Below are positions 1 through 11,441 of a stretch of DNA of 64,000 bases, in pieces (position 1 is the first letter of the stretch; every line of letters starts with the position of its first letter). A program made the translations under genes and the position numbers. The notes under the pieces were generated by a model. That model worked only from the letters and a program-made list of their open reading frames with translations, had not been told where the DNA came from and did no database searches. The DNA is from Pseudomicrostroma phylloplanum (lineage: Eukaryota > Basidiomycota > Exobasidiomycetes > Microstromatales): the NCBI GenBank assembly GCA_039545275.1, contig BCHS01000005.1, positions 496,001 to 560,000 on the forward strand, given 5' to 3'.

Positions 1-57
1 TCCCTATGCAGGTCAAATTACATAACGTCTCACAGGCTGCAATCACCATCCCTCTGT

Positions 58-2646
58 CTACCGGTAGTAAGCTGGCTGCTGAGACTGTTGCTGGCTATAC
101 TGCTGCTGATGCACAGGGCCGGAAGGATAGCTGTGCAGAAGCTGCGACGGGGGCGCAGCAGGGGCAGTGTAACTACCACCGCTCGGTTGAGGCCGTTGAG
201 GTTGAGGCGATACCGGCCTTTGCTCGTAATATTGCCCTCCCTGCTGCACCTGGTGGCGCAGTGCACCTCCTGCCGGACTCGGAGCCCGATCGTACGGGGA
301 AGGTGCGCCGTATGGGTAGGACTGTGATTGTGACTGCGAGTGCTCATGTGGCGGAGGCTGTTGCCGTTGGTATGGGGCGTAGTCGGATTGGCCACCACTG
401 CCGCTTCGATGAGGAGCGGGTACGCCGCCGTAGTAGCTCGACGATGTAGGCATGCCCGGCTGTCCGGACCCACCATAGCCATTTGGTGGCTGCGGGTGCC
501 CTTGAGATTGATGAGGAGCCTCTTGCTGTTGATATTGGTCATGTGGGCCACTTTGCGACGATGGGTGGTATCCAGGAGATGGGGGTGGCATTCCCGATGA
601 GGTCGGTGGCAACGGTCTGGACGACTTGGAAGGTGAAGATGGCCGCGAGTACTGAGCCTGCGGCCGGTAGGTATGTTGCGGGGGCTGTTGTTGGTCATGT
701 TCAGCATACGAGGGCTGTTGCGCGGCGTAGTACGGCGCAGATTGCAGTGGAGGCGCAGGGGAAGGAGCCCGACCTTGCTGATGCTGCTCATAGTACGAGT
801 GCTGGGGAGGAGGACCGGGCTGCTGCTGATAGGACTGAGGAGCTGTGGCATACTGGTATGGTTGCGGCTGGGGCGAGGTGACTCTGTAACCGCCCGACGG
901 CGCCTGGCTCGGTACAGGCGGCAGAGCATGATAGGAACTTGAGCTGACGGGTCGGGGAGGTGGAACAGCTGGTGACGAAGGACGGTAGCGAGGATCCTGA
1001 GACGGCGTCGGCGGGTGGTTCAGACTATGTGCCAAAGTGGCTGGTACGAAAGTCTGAGCAGGATGCACCTGTTGCGATGCGGGATGACGCCCGTGTTGGT
1101 CGTAGAAGTCGTCTCGAGGTGGAGGAGGTTGGTGAACATATTGAATCTGCTGAGAGCTCTGCGAATAAGGCATATGAGGAGGCGCCGAGTGCGAGGGGGG
1201 CGGTGGGGTTGGCGCAGGGTCGACGTATTGATAGCTAGGCGTGCGCGTACTCGCAGGCCGCTGCTGATAGTGCTGCTGCTGTTGTTCCCACTGGGGTGGC
1301 GGCTGAGGAGTGAGAGGTGCAGAGTAGCGGTAGTCCCCTTGCTGATAGGAACCCGTCGGTGCCGGTGGTGGCTGTGGTCTGCCAGAAGTTGACACACTCC
1401 CAACGCTCATCGAGCTCATTGGACGGATAAGATCGTCTAGAGGATCGCTGCCAGGTGGTTGAGTCGAGCCCGGTCGGATCGTTGCAGAAGAGTATGAGCT
1501 TGAGATTTGCGAATGACCACCGACCGGCTGAGCGTAGGATGAGAGAGGGCCAGAGACTCTTCCCTGCGTCGGGGGAGCAGCGTAGCCAGTGTAGCCATTA
1601 GCGTCGGGCGCAAAGGTACTGTTCCTCCTGCGAGGATCCACAGCTGGCATCGTAGCAGAGGCCGTCATTCCTGAGTGGCTGGGATATCCCTGAGGAGGCA
1701 GAGGCGGTGGCTGAGGGCTAGTAGGGCGCTGCTGTACAGCAGCAGCTGGCGCATAGGGTGGTGTGTAGGTCGCTGCCATTCCCGCTAAGGATTGGCTGGG
1801 ACGCATGGCGGCGGCCCCTTCGTCCCCGTAGGGTTGTGTATACATGCCGCTGGCTATGGAGGAAGAGCCGCTCAGTCTTGACTGATGTCCCCCAGGCCGC
1901 ATCGAGGGAGGGACTGCCGAGTAGGAAGGTCGGGGCTGATTGTCCGGCCGAGGCGGTCCATAGTCGTCGCCGACGTCTGCCGTGAAAGTACCGGCTCCAC
2001 CGTACGCGCTGCCCCTCGCAGGCTGATCCATGATCGGCCTTGGCTTCTTAGTCTTCTTGGGCCGCGGAGCTGCCGAAAAGAAGGTGAGCTCTAGATAGAC
2101 TTCCCCACAATATCTATCCTTGTGTCTGATGGTGACCCATTCATCGAACTCGCCAGTCTTGAGTACGTCCGTCAAGTCCACAAGCCCTTCAGCGATGAAG
2201 TCCGGCTCCTTGTTATCGTCCGCGTAGCAGGCTACCTTCAGTATCTTCTTGCTTGCTTTCTTGACCACCGAAGACGAGGACGATGCTCCCGAATTGACCC
2301 CTGCCCCTTCTGTGACTAAATCTTCCGCATCATCGTAGATCTCAAAGTGGAGCTGCTCATCCCAATTGGGATGCTGTCCACCCCTCTTGTCCGGCTTCGT
2401 CCTCTGCTTCTCCTCCCCAATGGAAAGAACGGCGAAGGGGTCTTGCTTGCCGATGGAGCGCTTGTTCGGCAGGTTTTTCTGAGCAAGAGGATGGCAATGC
2501 GAACGGAAGAGTCAGGTCATGAGCCTATTCATCCACTTTCCGTCATCGGCGGCACTTACCGCCTTGAGAACGACACACGCTAGGGTACCCTTACGCTTCG
2601 GCTCGGCAGCAAGGGTGGATGCTGAAGATGACATTCCATAGCTCAT
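58..2646 (-). CDS. C2-domain protein with long Pro/Gln-rich tail, Fic1/Inn1-like
   Basis: Two exons: 2646-2560 and 2478-58, joined in phase 0 across a GTAAGT...CAG intron; 835 residues. The N-terminal ~140 residues look like a C2 domain (KGTLACVVLKA, then KNLPNKRSIGKQDPFAVL, then an HPNWDEQLHFEI stretch and the EWVTIRHKDRYCGEVYLELTF end). The rest is low-complexity, rich in Pro, Gln, Ser and Tyr with many PxxP motifs and no other recognisable domain. This layout (C2 then PxxP tail) matches the ingression proteins Fic1 (fission yeast) and Inn1 (budding yeast), which bind SH3 proteins at the cytokinetic ring and help primary septum formation. The role is inferred from architecture. The ATG at 2634 is an alternative start four codons in. 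It is divergent from the ubc2-like gene. The stop lies 58 bases from the window edge, so the 3' UTR is cut. Confidence 0.75.
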
Positions 2647-3957
2647 GACGGCTAGAGACTTCGCAGCGACGTGCACCTGGCGCAGCTCAGCTCTCCCTTC
2701 ACGTCAGCGCTTGGTAGATATTGATCGGCAGCGCAGAGATCCCGGGGCGCGCAGCAACGTAGCAGATCAGGCGGAGAAGGTGCCAGCGGATGTTGTTCTC
2801 AAGCGTGATGGAGCAGCGTCAGTGCAAGGTGGGAGGAAGTCCAGAGCTATGTAGGATGGAGAAGTAGACATACAATGAGGAAGCTACGAAGTCGGCTTGG
2901 TGGTCGCAGCGGAAGTGTTGACGTCCGATTCAATCTCCGCCCGGTGCGTGTGCGTGCAACACAACACATCCGCGGAATATTACGCTCATGGTGCAGTCGC
3001 GCCAAGCAAGGCCGCAGATACGACTACATAGCAAAGTCGCTTCGTAAAAGCAGAGGCTGGACCGGCGGATTTGATTTGCTGCGAGACATGCCCAGGGCTA
3101 TCTAAGGTCGAGCGGGACGCTACTGGCGTGTAATGCGAAGGACCGGCCTCTCATCTGAGTGTCTTCAACTCCAGGGAGTTCTGATCGTACAGCTTGTGTG
3201 AAGAAGCATTGAATTTACGCGAGATTGGGTCTTTCGTAGAGATATGGGACCAAGTGCAATGATCAGATCAGGGAGCTGAGCTTTGTCAACGGAAGCGAGC
3301 GGACGATAGGCCGGGGCGGTATAGGCGCATCACAATTGCGTCAGGGGTGCAAGATTGAGCAGGAAGCCGGCGACGCGCATGCTGTAGAACCTGTGGCTCG
3401 GTGACCTCCGTATTGATATGGAAGGCTGTTCGGGATGGTAGGGATCGACGCTTGGCTCGCTGGGGGATGGCCATTGACGCAGCGACGCGGATATCCTTTT
3501 GTGTACACGTATCTGAAATTGGGTTGCTCTCAGGCACCAGCCACGACGCGGAAGGAGCCACGCTGCACTCAGGGCAGCTCCGCTCCTCTGTACGCCCTTC
3601 CCGTTCCTGAACCAACACTTGGTCCTCCTTGTTTCGTACCTGGTTGCTCTACCCTCCTCACCACTTACACTGTCCCTTCCCGTTGGTCGTGCTCTGACGA
3701 AGTGCTGGTCGATTGCACTCAGTCGCTTGAGGGGAGCAACAGCCACGCCTTCACCTTCAGCTGTGCTGGTTCCCAGTGGGCTCAAGCTGTGGCCTCCAGT
3801 CGCGCTCCTGTCCCCCCCTCTCCATTCACATAACAAAGGAACCTCAGATCGAACGTCGTATCTCAGCCTCAACGGCGTTTCACAGTGGCACACATAGCTC
3901 TTGAACCCCTGTCGCAGCCTCCAGCCTCCGTGCAGTGTATATCACAGCGCCCGGACG
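2647..3957. other. Intergenic region between divergent fic1-like and ubc2-like genes
   Basis: About 1.3 kb between two divergent starts, presumably carrying both promoters. Open frames here (for example 3330-3893 on the minus strand) show no domain or family-like composition and I do not call them. No tRNA, repeat or clear regulatory palindrome was seen. Confidence 0.5.
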
Positions 3958-6870
3958 ATGGCTACAGCGACCGCTTGGAACCATCCCCCCTCCGAAATCG
4001 GAAGCGATGGGAGCCGCTACATCGGCAAGGGTATCACAGGCGCTCCCTCGCCAGGAATATCACTACCGGTGACAGAGTGGGAGGAGAGCCATGTCGCGTC
4101 CTGGCTCTCTACCCTCAATCTCACACTCTTGGCTACCTCCTTTCGCGAGCAAGGCATCACCGGCGATGTCTTGGTACAGCTGGACAATGAAGCTTTGAAG
4201 GACCTTGGCGTTTCAAGTGTGGGACAGAGATTGGCTCTGTTGGGCGGCATCTACAGATTGAAGGTCATTTGGGGTCTCGAGATTGAAGAAGGGGACTATC
4301 ATCCTCAATGTGAGTAATCTACTGGTCCAAGTATAACGGGGTCCAGCTTAAACTCACACACTGCGCATAACCCTCCATCAGCTGAGGAGATTCGAGCAAC
4401 GATTGAGCCACCTATCACAAACCTCCAACTCGATGCATCGCTTCGTCAGAGGGATGAACGCATCGCCAGACTTGAGCAAGAGCTGCGAAGAGCAACTATC
4501 TTCCTGGCCAAGTTTCAACACGACTTCACCGGAATTTGCAGATATCAAGGCCTGAAGGCTCCTACTCTGGATCAATCATTCCGTCCCTTTGCAGCAGCAG
4601 CGGCGGCAGCCGAGACGATTGGCTATGATAGTGCCACTACGGGTAGGGATACCCTCGCCCCTCAGGATCTCAGGGCCACAGGTGGCTCTCCTCGCGCAAA
4701 GCTATCGCCCGCGCATGCTGCTCTGCATTCGCCAGCTACCTCGTCGGCCAAAGGATCAACCCCAACGAGTCTGGTGTCAGGTGCTGACGGCATAGGTGGC
4801 CACATGGGATGGGGAAAAGGCTCGCAGCCACCTAGCTCAGCCAGATCTCCGCTTTTTGCGGTAAGCGATCACACCCAGAACGGGGATGACAGGCTACGAA
4901 TGCCGCTCAGTGGGGGCCGTGTAGAGCCAGAGCCAAGTCCACACCATCGCTATGGCCTGACTCACGGTTCAGAAGGCACTGTAACTCATGTGGCAGATGA
5001 AACGGCCCGCTTTGCTTCTGACGGAAGGAAGCAGGTCTCTCCCGTTGTTTCCTCTGTCACCAAAGGTGCCATGTCGACTCCCTTGAGTGCCTCCTTCCCA
5101 TCTTCCACTCGCTCTGACCGGGGACCTGACTCCAGCCTAAACGCGACTGCTTCCAACAAGCTGAGCGAAAACGCACCCTACGGACAGATGCTGTCCTCTC
5201 CCTCAATTCCCAATCTGTCAAGTCAGGTCCTGGCCCAACGGCCAGCCGCGTTAGCCTCTCCCACTTCGCGACCTAGATCAAACAGCGCAGCTGCCAGTCC
5301 TACCACCCCATCCTCGCTCCAGTCGACAGGAATCGGCAAGAGTAGCGCCAGGGATGCGACTACGCCCTCATCAGCCTCTTCGGCTGCAGGTCGGGACCTC
5401 CTAGGAACAACGACGACCCTCGGTACCGTAGACAATCCGTACAAGTCCTTCAGAGTGACGTTGGAAGATCCCTGCTACAAGGTGCTCCCAGCTGCACTCA
5501 AAAAGTACAAGATCAATGACGATTGGAGACACTATGCACTTTTCATCTGCTATGGCTCGACCGAGCGCTGTCTCTCCTACGATGAGAAGCCTCTGCTCCT
5601 CTTCCAGAAGCTGAAGGAAGCACGACAGCAACCCGTCTTCATGCTGAGACACATACGCGATGTGAAGAGCCCCATTGCTATTGCCAATGCAAAGGCCGCT
5701 GCAAGACGAGAGTCTGGCTCTACCTCTTCAACGCCCGGATCGAGGAGGTTGCCAGAGGCAGGCAACGGAGGCAGCGCCGTTGCGAGACGGGAGGTCATTC
5801 TTCAGAACCGGCAAGGCGCCGATGGAGGCGAGTCACTCCAGTCTCTGAGGGGTGAAGCAATCCTCACAGGTCCAGCAGCTCAGCTCGAAAACCTCGATGG
5901 TCCCAAAACCTTCGCGATCGCTATATACCCATACTCCTGCGAGCGCGAAGACGAGTTCGATGTCAATGTTGGCGACACATTTGTGGTCCTCTCCAAAGCC
6001 AAGGGCTGGTGGATCGTTCAGCGTGACTCCAATGCAACTGGACTGGGCGATATAGCCGCAGGCTCGAGTCCCCAAGACGGCAGCCGGGAAGACGGTCGAT
6101 CAGGTGGGGCTGAGATCCGCTCAGGGTGGGTGCCAGCAGGCTGCCTCATCGAGACGTCCAGACCCTTGGCGGCAGTGGTGCCAACGGACGGGGCCGAAGG
6201 AGGCGCCACGAATGCCTCCTCAGAGGCGCAAGACTACCTCGTTGAGATTGCTTCACGGCCCACGGGCGAAGGGGACGATGCTATTACCCCCACTCCCGCT
6301 TCGATCAAAGGGGCGCACAGCGGCAATACAGACAGTGCTCGCAGCGGTCCCATGAGCAGACTGCAGAGAGAGGGTCCTGCCATCTCTCCCTCTGGCCGTT
6401 TGGGAGGATGGGACAAAGCCAGCATCCCGATTCCACCCAGCGTCATCACCTCGACTTCCACTCCGGGTATCATGCTCATGGAGTACTCCTCAATCGCAGC
6501 AGCCGCCTCCTCATCCGGCGCACCCACGTCAGCCGCAGTCAGCGAGACAGCCGGCGTACCCGATGTGACCGGAGGAACGTCAGCCGACGGCGCGCCGCTG
6601 CAATTGCAGAAGGATGACCGACTGCGCGTCTTCAAGCGCTATAACCACTGGAGCTACTGTGTGCAGGAGAATGGCAAGCACGCCAGAGGCTGGGTGCCCA
6701 GCTGGTACATTGGCAAGATCTCACCCCGCTCTGCTGCTTCGAGCTCTGGAGCAACTGTCGGAGAAGCTGCAGGTACAGCTGGCAATGCAGGAGCATTGTC
6801 CCCTGCTCCTCCTGGGCAGGGCGGGTCGTTGCAGATGGCGACTGGAGGTCCACACGACTTTGGATCGTGA
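3958..6870 (+). CDS. ubc2: SAM-RA-SH3-SH3 adaptor of the mating MAPK pathway, Ubc2/Ste50 type
   Basis: Two exons, 3958-4309 and 4382-6870 (phase 1), 946 residues. Domains in order: a SAM domain in about residues 40-110 (EWEESHVASWLSTLNL ... ALKDLGVSSVGQRLALLGGIYRL); a short coiled segment at the start of exon 2; a Ser/Thr/Pro-rich linker; an RA domain near 468-550 (YKSFRVTLEDPCYKVLPAAL ... PVFMLRHIRD); and two SH3-like domains near 625-710 (AIAIYPYSCEREDEFDVNVG, WVPAGCLIE) and 813-897 (DDRLRVFKRYNHWSYC, GWVPSWYIG). Ste50 proteins of ascomycetes stop after the RA domain. The extra SH3 pair is the basidiomycete form described as Ubc2 in Ustilago maydis, where it links Ras/G-protein signals to the MAPKKK in pheromone response and filamentation. 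The first SH3 has an insertion between the WW and GWVP strands. The start is the first in-frame ATG. Confidence 0.88.
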
Positions 6871-7042
6871 ACCCAGGTACACGTCTTCGGCTCCGTCTTG
6901 CCCTTCAGAGGCCTTCAGGCCTATATGCTGTCCCCAACTTCTAGATTGCCTCTCCCTTGTCGTGATTGTACATTCTCTGTCGAGTCGAAACCAAACTATG
7001 TTGCCCTGATCATCTTCGAGATCATCTTCGATCCCCTCTCCA

Positions 7043-8108
7043 TTACTTGCCGAGTGGCTTTGGTGTGCGTACTCGGACGGAGAGACACGTGACGCTGTAT
7101 AGCGCCATGGGAGAGAGGCCGAGTCAAGGTCATTGAGTGAGCAAAGTTCGGCGGAGAGCCGCTGCATCAATCTTGTACTCACCATCCCTCCATCTTTTCA
7201 AAGTCACCGATATCAACCGTGACCACCTCGTATCCCTTCTCCTCGAGCTGCCTCTTTGTCTTGGGGGCATCCGCGGACAAGAGCACCTTGGGCGGTCCAC
7301 TAGGCGAGGAGACGTCGACGACTGCGATGCCGTGCTCCTCCTGAATGGGCAGGATATCTTGTCCGTCTGGAAGGGTGACGCCTGCGCTCGGCGCTGACGT
7401 GCTGGTGCTGGAGCGCGGGAGAGAGTGACCGATGACCTGCCCGTCTGGAAGAGCAGTGATGGCCGACTTGAGGTGCAAATGATGCTCCACTGGCACACCG
7501 AGCACGCTCCATCCTCTTGGCTCCAGACACTTCTTCAGCAGAGAGACCCCGGCTGCATTCGTGCGCGTGGACTGCCCGACGTACACTGTGGGTGGGCGAG
7601 CGCCTGCCTCCCCACTTGCCCCGGTAGCCTTGCTCGTGCTTGTAGTGGAGACGCCAGGGAGGATCTTGAGGATATCCCCTCCGTCCAAGGTAGCCTCTCC
7701 GCTCTTGTCTTCCTGGTTGAAATCAAACACCTCGTACCCTCGCGGGACAAGATGCTTCTGCGTCGCTCTCCTCGCACTCTCGTACTCTCCCCTACGCTCA
7801 GCACTTCCACTCCTGACCAGAACGACCACTCCGCCGCCCTGCTCGTCCAGAGTGGGAAATACAATCATCGCGTCCTCTAGGAAGACGCCATCGGGGCAGT
7901 CCTCGGCAGCGTCGACTTCAATGACCTCCCAGCCTAGCTGAGAGCGGAAGACGTCGCAGTACCCTTGCCATTGAGCTAGAGAGCGAGCCGGATTGGGCGG
8001 GTCGGACGCGGGGGCGAGATGAGTGAGCTGACCCGAGGAGAGGAGAGGCGAGGGGCGACGCACGAGGAGGAGGGGACGGGGCGAGGTGATCATGCTCGAG
8101 CTCGTCAT
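7043..8108 (-). CDS. Dimethylarginine dimethylaminohydrolase (DDAH) family amidinohydrolase
   Basis: Exon 1 is 8108-7183 and exon 2 is 7094-7043, 325 residues. The first exon reads through to a stop just past a GTGAGT donor and by itself lacks a nucleophile. Splicing to the TATACAG acceptor adds 17 codons beginning CVTCLSVR, which supplies the C-terminal Cys motif (TCLSVR) expected in DDAH enzymes. Other family marks: FLEDAMIVFP (substrate-binding acidic residues), LDGGDIL, and HLHLKSAITALPDG with the catalytic His. DDAH hydrolyses methylated arginines to citrulline and methylamines; in a fungus the true substrate could differ, as related amidinohydrolases share this fold. An alternative start is the ATG at 8093. 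It is convergent with ubc2 and downstream of the glycolipid transfer gene on the same strand. Confidence 0.82.
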
Positions 8109-8410
8109 AAGATAGCAGAGATTGTGATGTGAGCAAGTAGGGGGAAGCTTCGGAACAAGCACACACTCTTTCAAGTCAAGTGGAGAAGGAAAGGGACGCG
8201 AGGCGGAACGGGAGATCAACACCTCCTCAGCTGCAGAGCGTGGGATGGACAGCTGGCTGCGTGACATGAATGTATTGAAGATGTCCAGACGGACGTTTAC
8301 GGCTCGTAGAGCATTTGTGATGTCCAAGCTGTACCGTAATACGTGCGCTACCCACGACCTCTGGCCGCGCTGGACCCTCAGCCTCTTGATACATCTAGAA
8401 TAACCTTCAC

Positions 8411-9405
8411 TCAAAGCCCCTTTGCGTAATTCTTCTGCAAGTAGAGTGTCTGCATCCTACTGATGATCTTCTCCAATGCATTCAGCCACTTCTCCAGCTC
8501 CTCGTCGACCTTCTCTGGGGGCGAGCCGAGCTTGGCGTAGAAGTCTGTCCTGTAGGGACAAGCCTTCATGGCGAGCTGTGTGTGAGATCAATCGCGAGGA
8601 AGGTGGAGAAAGACTGTCAGTATGATGCCAGCTCTGACAGGCACCGCAGGGTAATAGCGAATGAAATCTCAGACTCTTCGGACTCTCTTCGACACTCACG
8701 CTGAATGCTCCCTTTACGACAAAATTGTGGTACTGCTTCAAGCTGCCCTCGTAAGCCTTCCTGAAGCTGTCTGCGAGCTCCTCGGACTTGTTGCCTAGCG
8801 AGCTCCTCAGAGCCTTTGCTGTGAAGTCCAGTCCTCTCAGCAGCCACATTAGGCCTTCTGTAGCTGGTCGCTTCTTGTCACCTGGAGCTCCCTCGTTCTG
8901 TACTAGCAGCTCAAGGGAGTGCGACAGAGTGGGAGCGGCGAGGAGACGATCTTTCACTTTCTGGAATGCGAAGAATTGGGAGAGGGGCCAGCGATCAGCA
9001 ACGTTTCTTCCCTTCTCTATCCCTGCATCACAGCGCCAGCTGTCTGACGAGGTGTGACTTGGCATACTCGGTTGTACGCCTGATGTACTCACCTTGACAT
9101 TCGCACTCATGTCATTCTGCACAATGGTAAAGGCAGCATTTCCTAGCAGGTCAAAGAGCTTGATGACTCCTTCTGTAGCCTCTAGGAACTGTGATGTGTC
9201 CACTCCCTCCTCATTGATGATCACGTCTGCGTACGACTGGGAGAGGCATAGGGGAGGAACAAAGGGGTTCCGGAGGGAAGGGGCAGGAAAGGAGTATAGC
9301 GTAAACAGTGAGTCAGTCAAAGCAGACCAATTGGCAGTACCGCCAGCTTGACTGCCTCTTGCACCCGACGCTCACCTTTCTGACGGTCTCGAAGTAGGTA
9401 GGCAT
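8411..9405 (-). CDS. Glycolipid transfer protein, HET-C2 type
   Basis: Four exons, 9405-9376, 9236-9093, 8960-8700 and 8575-8411, all phase 0, giving 199 residues, the usual length of a GLTP domain. The signature glycolipid head-group pocket is visible: FDLLGNAAFTIVQNDMSANVKK (Asp, Asn, Lys spaced as in GLTP), WLLRGLDF (stacking Trp), and KQYHNFVVKGAF (His). These cytosolic proteins move glycosphingolipids between membranes; HET-C2 of Podospora is the fungal reference and also acts in heterokaryon incompatibility there. Whether this copy has an incompatibility role is unknown. The first exon has only ten codons (MPTYFETVRK). It is divergent from the dienelactone hydrolase gene with ~390 bp between starts. 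Confidence 0.9.
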
Positions 9406-9741
9406 GATGGCAGGTGGGTGTATGCGTGAACAGCTAGCTGGCCAGTGGTGTTGGTTGGGAACCCGGAGCGGAGGCGTGGGAGCGTCCTGTGTGGCCGTGG
9501 CGTGTGGCTCTCGGTGCGGAAGCACGAGGCACTGTCGGAACCGGAAGCTTCAGCACCAACGCTCCACGCAGGGTGCTGCCCTGTGCGGCAGTGGCTCCAT
9601 TCGCCATGCGTGCGTGCCTGCCGGCCTTGCCGCGATGATGGTCTGCCTCGGCAGTCATGTCCTAGGCGAGGCAAAAGAGGACCCGTTGAGCTTCCCACAT
9701 CTCGTTTCTCCTTCTTAATCTTCTACTATATATTCTTCGCA

Positions 9742-9783
9742 ATCGCTAGATCAACCAGTCACATCGCTAGATCAACCAGTCAC
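9742..9783. repeat. Two tandem copies of a 21-bp unit upstream of the dienelactone hydrolase gene
   Basis: The unit ATCGCTAGATCAACCAGTCAC occurs twice head to tail, followed by a partial third copy (ATCGC), ending about 10 bp before the start codon of the next gene. It lies in the likely 5' UTR or core promoter. A duplicated transcription or translation element is possible but there is no evidence of function. Confidence 0.9.
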
Positions 9784-9794
9784 ATCGCTCTAAC

Positions 9795-10935
9795 ATGTCA
9801 TTCAGCTGCTGTCTCAAAGTTGGGTCCTTCGCAAAGGGCACCCCGAAGGGCTCCATCGAGAAGATCGATGGAAAGGACACCTATATCACCGGCGATAGGA
9901 ACAGCAAGGCGGCCATTCTCATCGTCCACGACGTCTTTGGTATCTCTCTCGTGAACACAAAGGTCCTTGCTGACAAGTATGCCGAGGCTGTAGGCGCGGC
10001 AGTCTACCTGCCCGATTTCTTCGAGGGCAACGACTTCGTTCAGCAGGGTGTTCTGGAGGGCAAGAAGGTCGATATTCCTACCTTCATTGGCCAGGTGAGT
10101 TGAGAATGGAATGGGATGACGATCATAAGCGCAGGAAGTGCACCATTCCGCTGATCCAGCTACCGTGTCCGACTTCTTCACCCTGCCTATGTTCGCTGCG
10201 ATTCCTCTTCAAAGTACTCCCCGCGAGAGGCGGCTTGGGAGAAGACTCAATCTTTCGTGGGTCAGATCCGCAAATTGCAGCCGGGCGCCAAGATCGGAGC
10301 GGTGAGTGATAATGCAAGCAGCCTTTGTGCTGAAGAGTATACCCTGCTGATCTCCTTGCTCATCACTTGCTTTGGACACGCAGGTCGGCTTCTGCTGGGG
10401 CGCCACGTCCTGCTTGAAGCTGGGCGAAGAAGGCCCCAACAAGGTCGATGCGGTCGCATTCTGCCATCCTTCAGTCATTGAAGCAACAGAGTGAGTAGTG
10501 CGGCCAAAACTTGACGCGCGGAAGTATGCTTTCTTCACAGCAATCTGATCATTATGGCTTGATGTCTCATCCCTACCAGCTTCTCCAATCTGGCTGCACC
10601 CGGGCTCTTCATCTGCCCCGAGCATGACCCACAGTTCCCCGAGGAGAAGCGAAACGCTGCTTGGGAAGTCGCCAAGTCTACTCTCGGACCCAAGAAGGTC
10701 TTTACTTCCTTCGTCTATGTCGCCGGTCTCACGCATGGCTATGCAATCAAGGGAGACGACGAGGACGAGTTCACTTCTATCGGGATGCAGCAGTGAGTAC
10801 TCGAATTGAAAAGCGACAGGGGATAAGGCGGAAAGGCGGAAAAATAGCTCTGCGGGCCTGACGATCGCGATCTACCTTTTTACCAACAGCGCTGCGAACC
10901 TGGTCAGCTCCCACTTCTCTATGTTCCTGAAGTAA
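9795..10935 (+). CDS. Dienelactone hydrolase family alpha/beta hydrolase
   Basis: Five exons: 9795-10094, 10215-10301, 10384-10490, 10580-10792 and 10890-10935; 250 residues, normal for the family. The catalytic triad is readable: Cys in GFCWGA at the start of exon 3, Asp in CPEHDPQFP, and His in GLTHGYA. Intron 1 has a nearer CAG (10134) that also keeps the frame at first but then gives a wrong frame; the AAAG acceptor at 10214 restores YSPREAAWEKTQ and the family-like sequence, so I prefer it. These enzymes open lactone rings in aromatic degradation; many fungal members have no assigned substrate. The start is the first ATG, MSFSCCLKVGSFAKG. Confidence 0.85.
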
Positions 10936-11441
10936 GCAGGGGTGCCAATGCGATACGAGACTTCGGTTATTGAAGGATCCGTAATGCAATTTATCCCATC
11001 ACGTCTCCCCTTCCCTCGGCATGCCGTCCTTTCCGATGCGCCGAGCTATGCCGAATACGTCCGTCCCCCTGCGATAGTCTATGCGGGGCGCGTTGGAAAT
11101 TGCTGCCCCACATGACTCCCCCGTACCTCGACGTCTCCTTACCTCCTCCGGCCTCTTTCATCCTCTCCTTTCCCCTCGTTTTCCTTCATATCCGTGTGCC
11201 TCGTCACGGCCTGATCTTACATGCCTGGCCAGCAAAACCTCCTATCGTCCCTCGTCACGTCTGCTTCCTCACGCCACTTACCGTCCTCCGGCCGGTCCTT
11301 CAACATCAATACCTCAACGGCGTGTGTCTAACAGCTCCCTGCTGTCTCTGTCCAATTCACACAAATTTAGTGCATAATAGTCCCTCAAGCCGGGGAGAAC
11401 GCAACAATTCAGATCCCATTACTATCTGTCGCTGCAGAAAT
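10936..11441. other. Intergenic, promoter of the MCT-type transporter
   Basis: About 500 bp of pyrimidine-rich sequence between two genes transcribed the same way. Open frames beginning near 11081 and 11100 run into the transporter frame but upstream residues look like translated 5' UTR (no domain). Nothing else recognised. Confidence 0.45.

Noticed and set aside
3330..3893. 187-codon minus-strand frame in the fic1-ubc2 spacer
   Set aside because: No domain, no family-like composition, overlaps likely promoter and 5' UTR.
10135..10214. Use of the nearer CAG acceptor at 10134 in the dienelactone hydrolase gene
   Set aside because: It keeps an open frame for a while but then reads a wrong frame through the next family-conserved part; the acceptor at 10214 gives the proper sequence.
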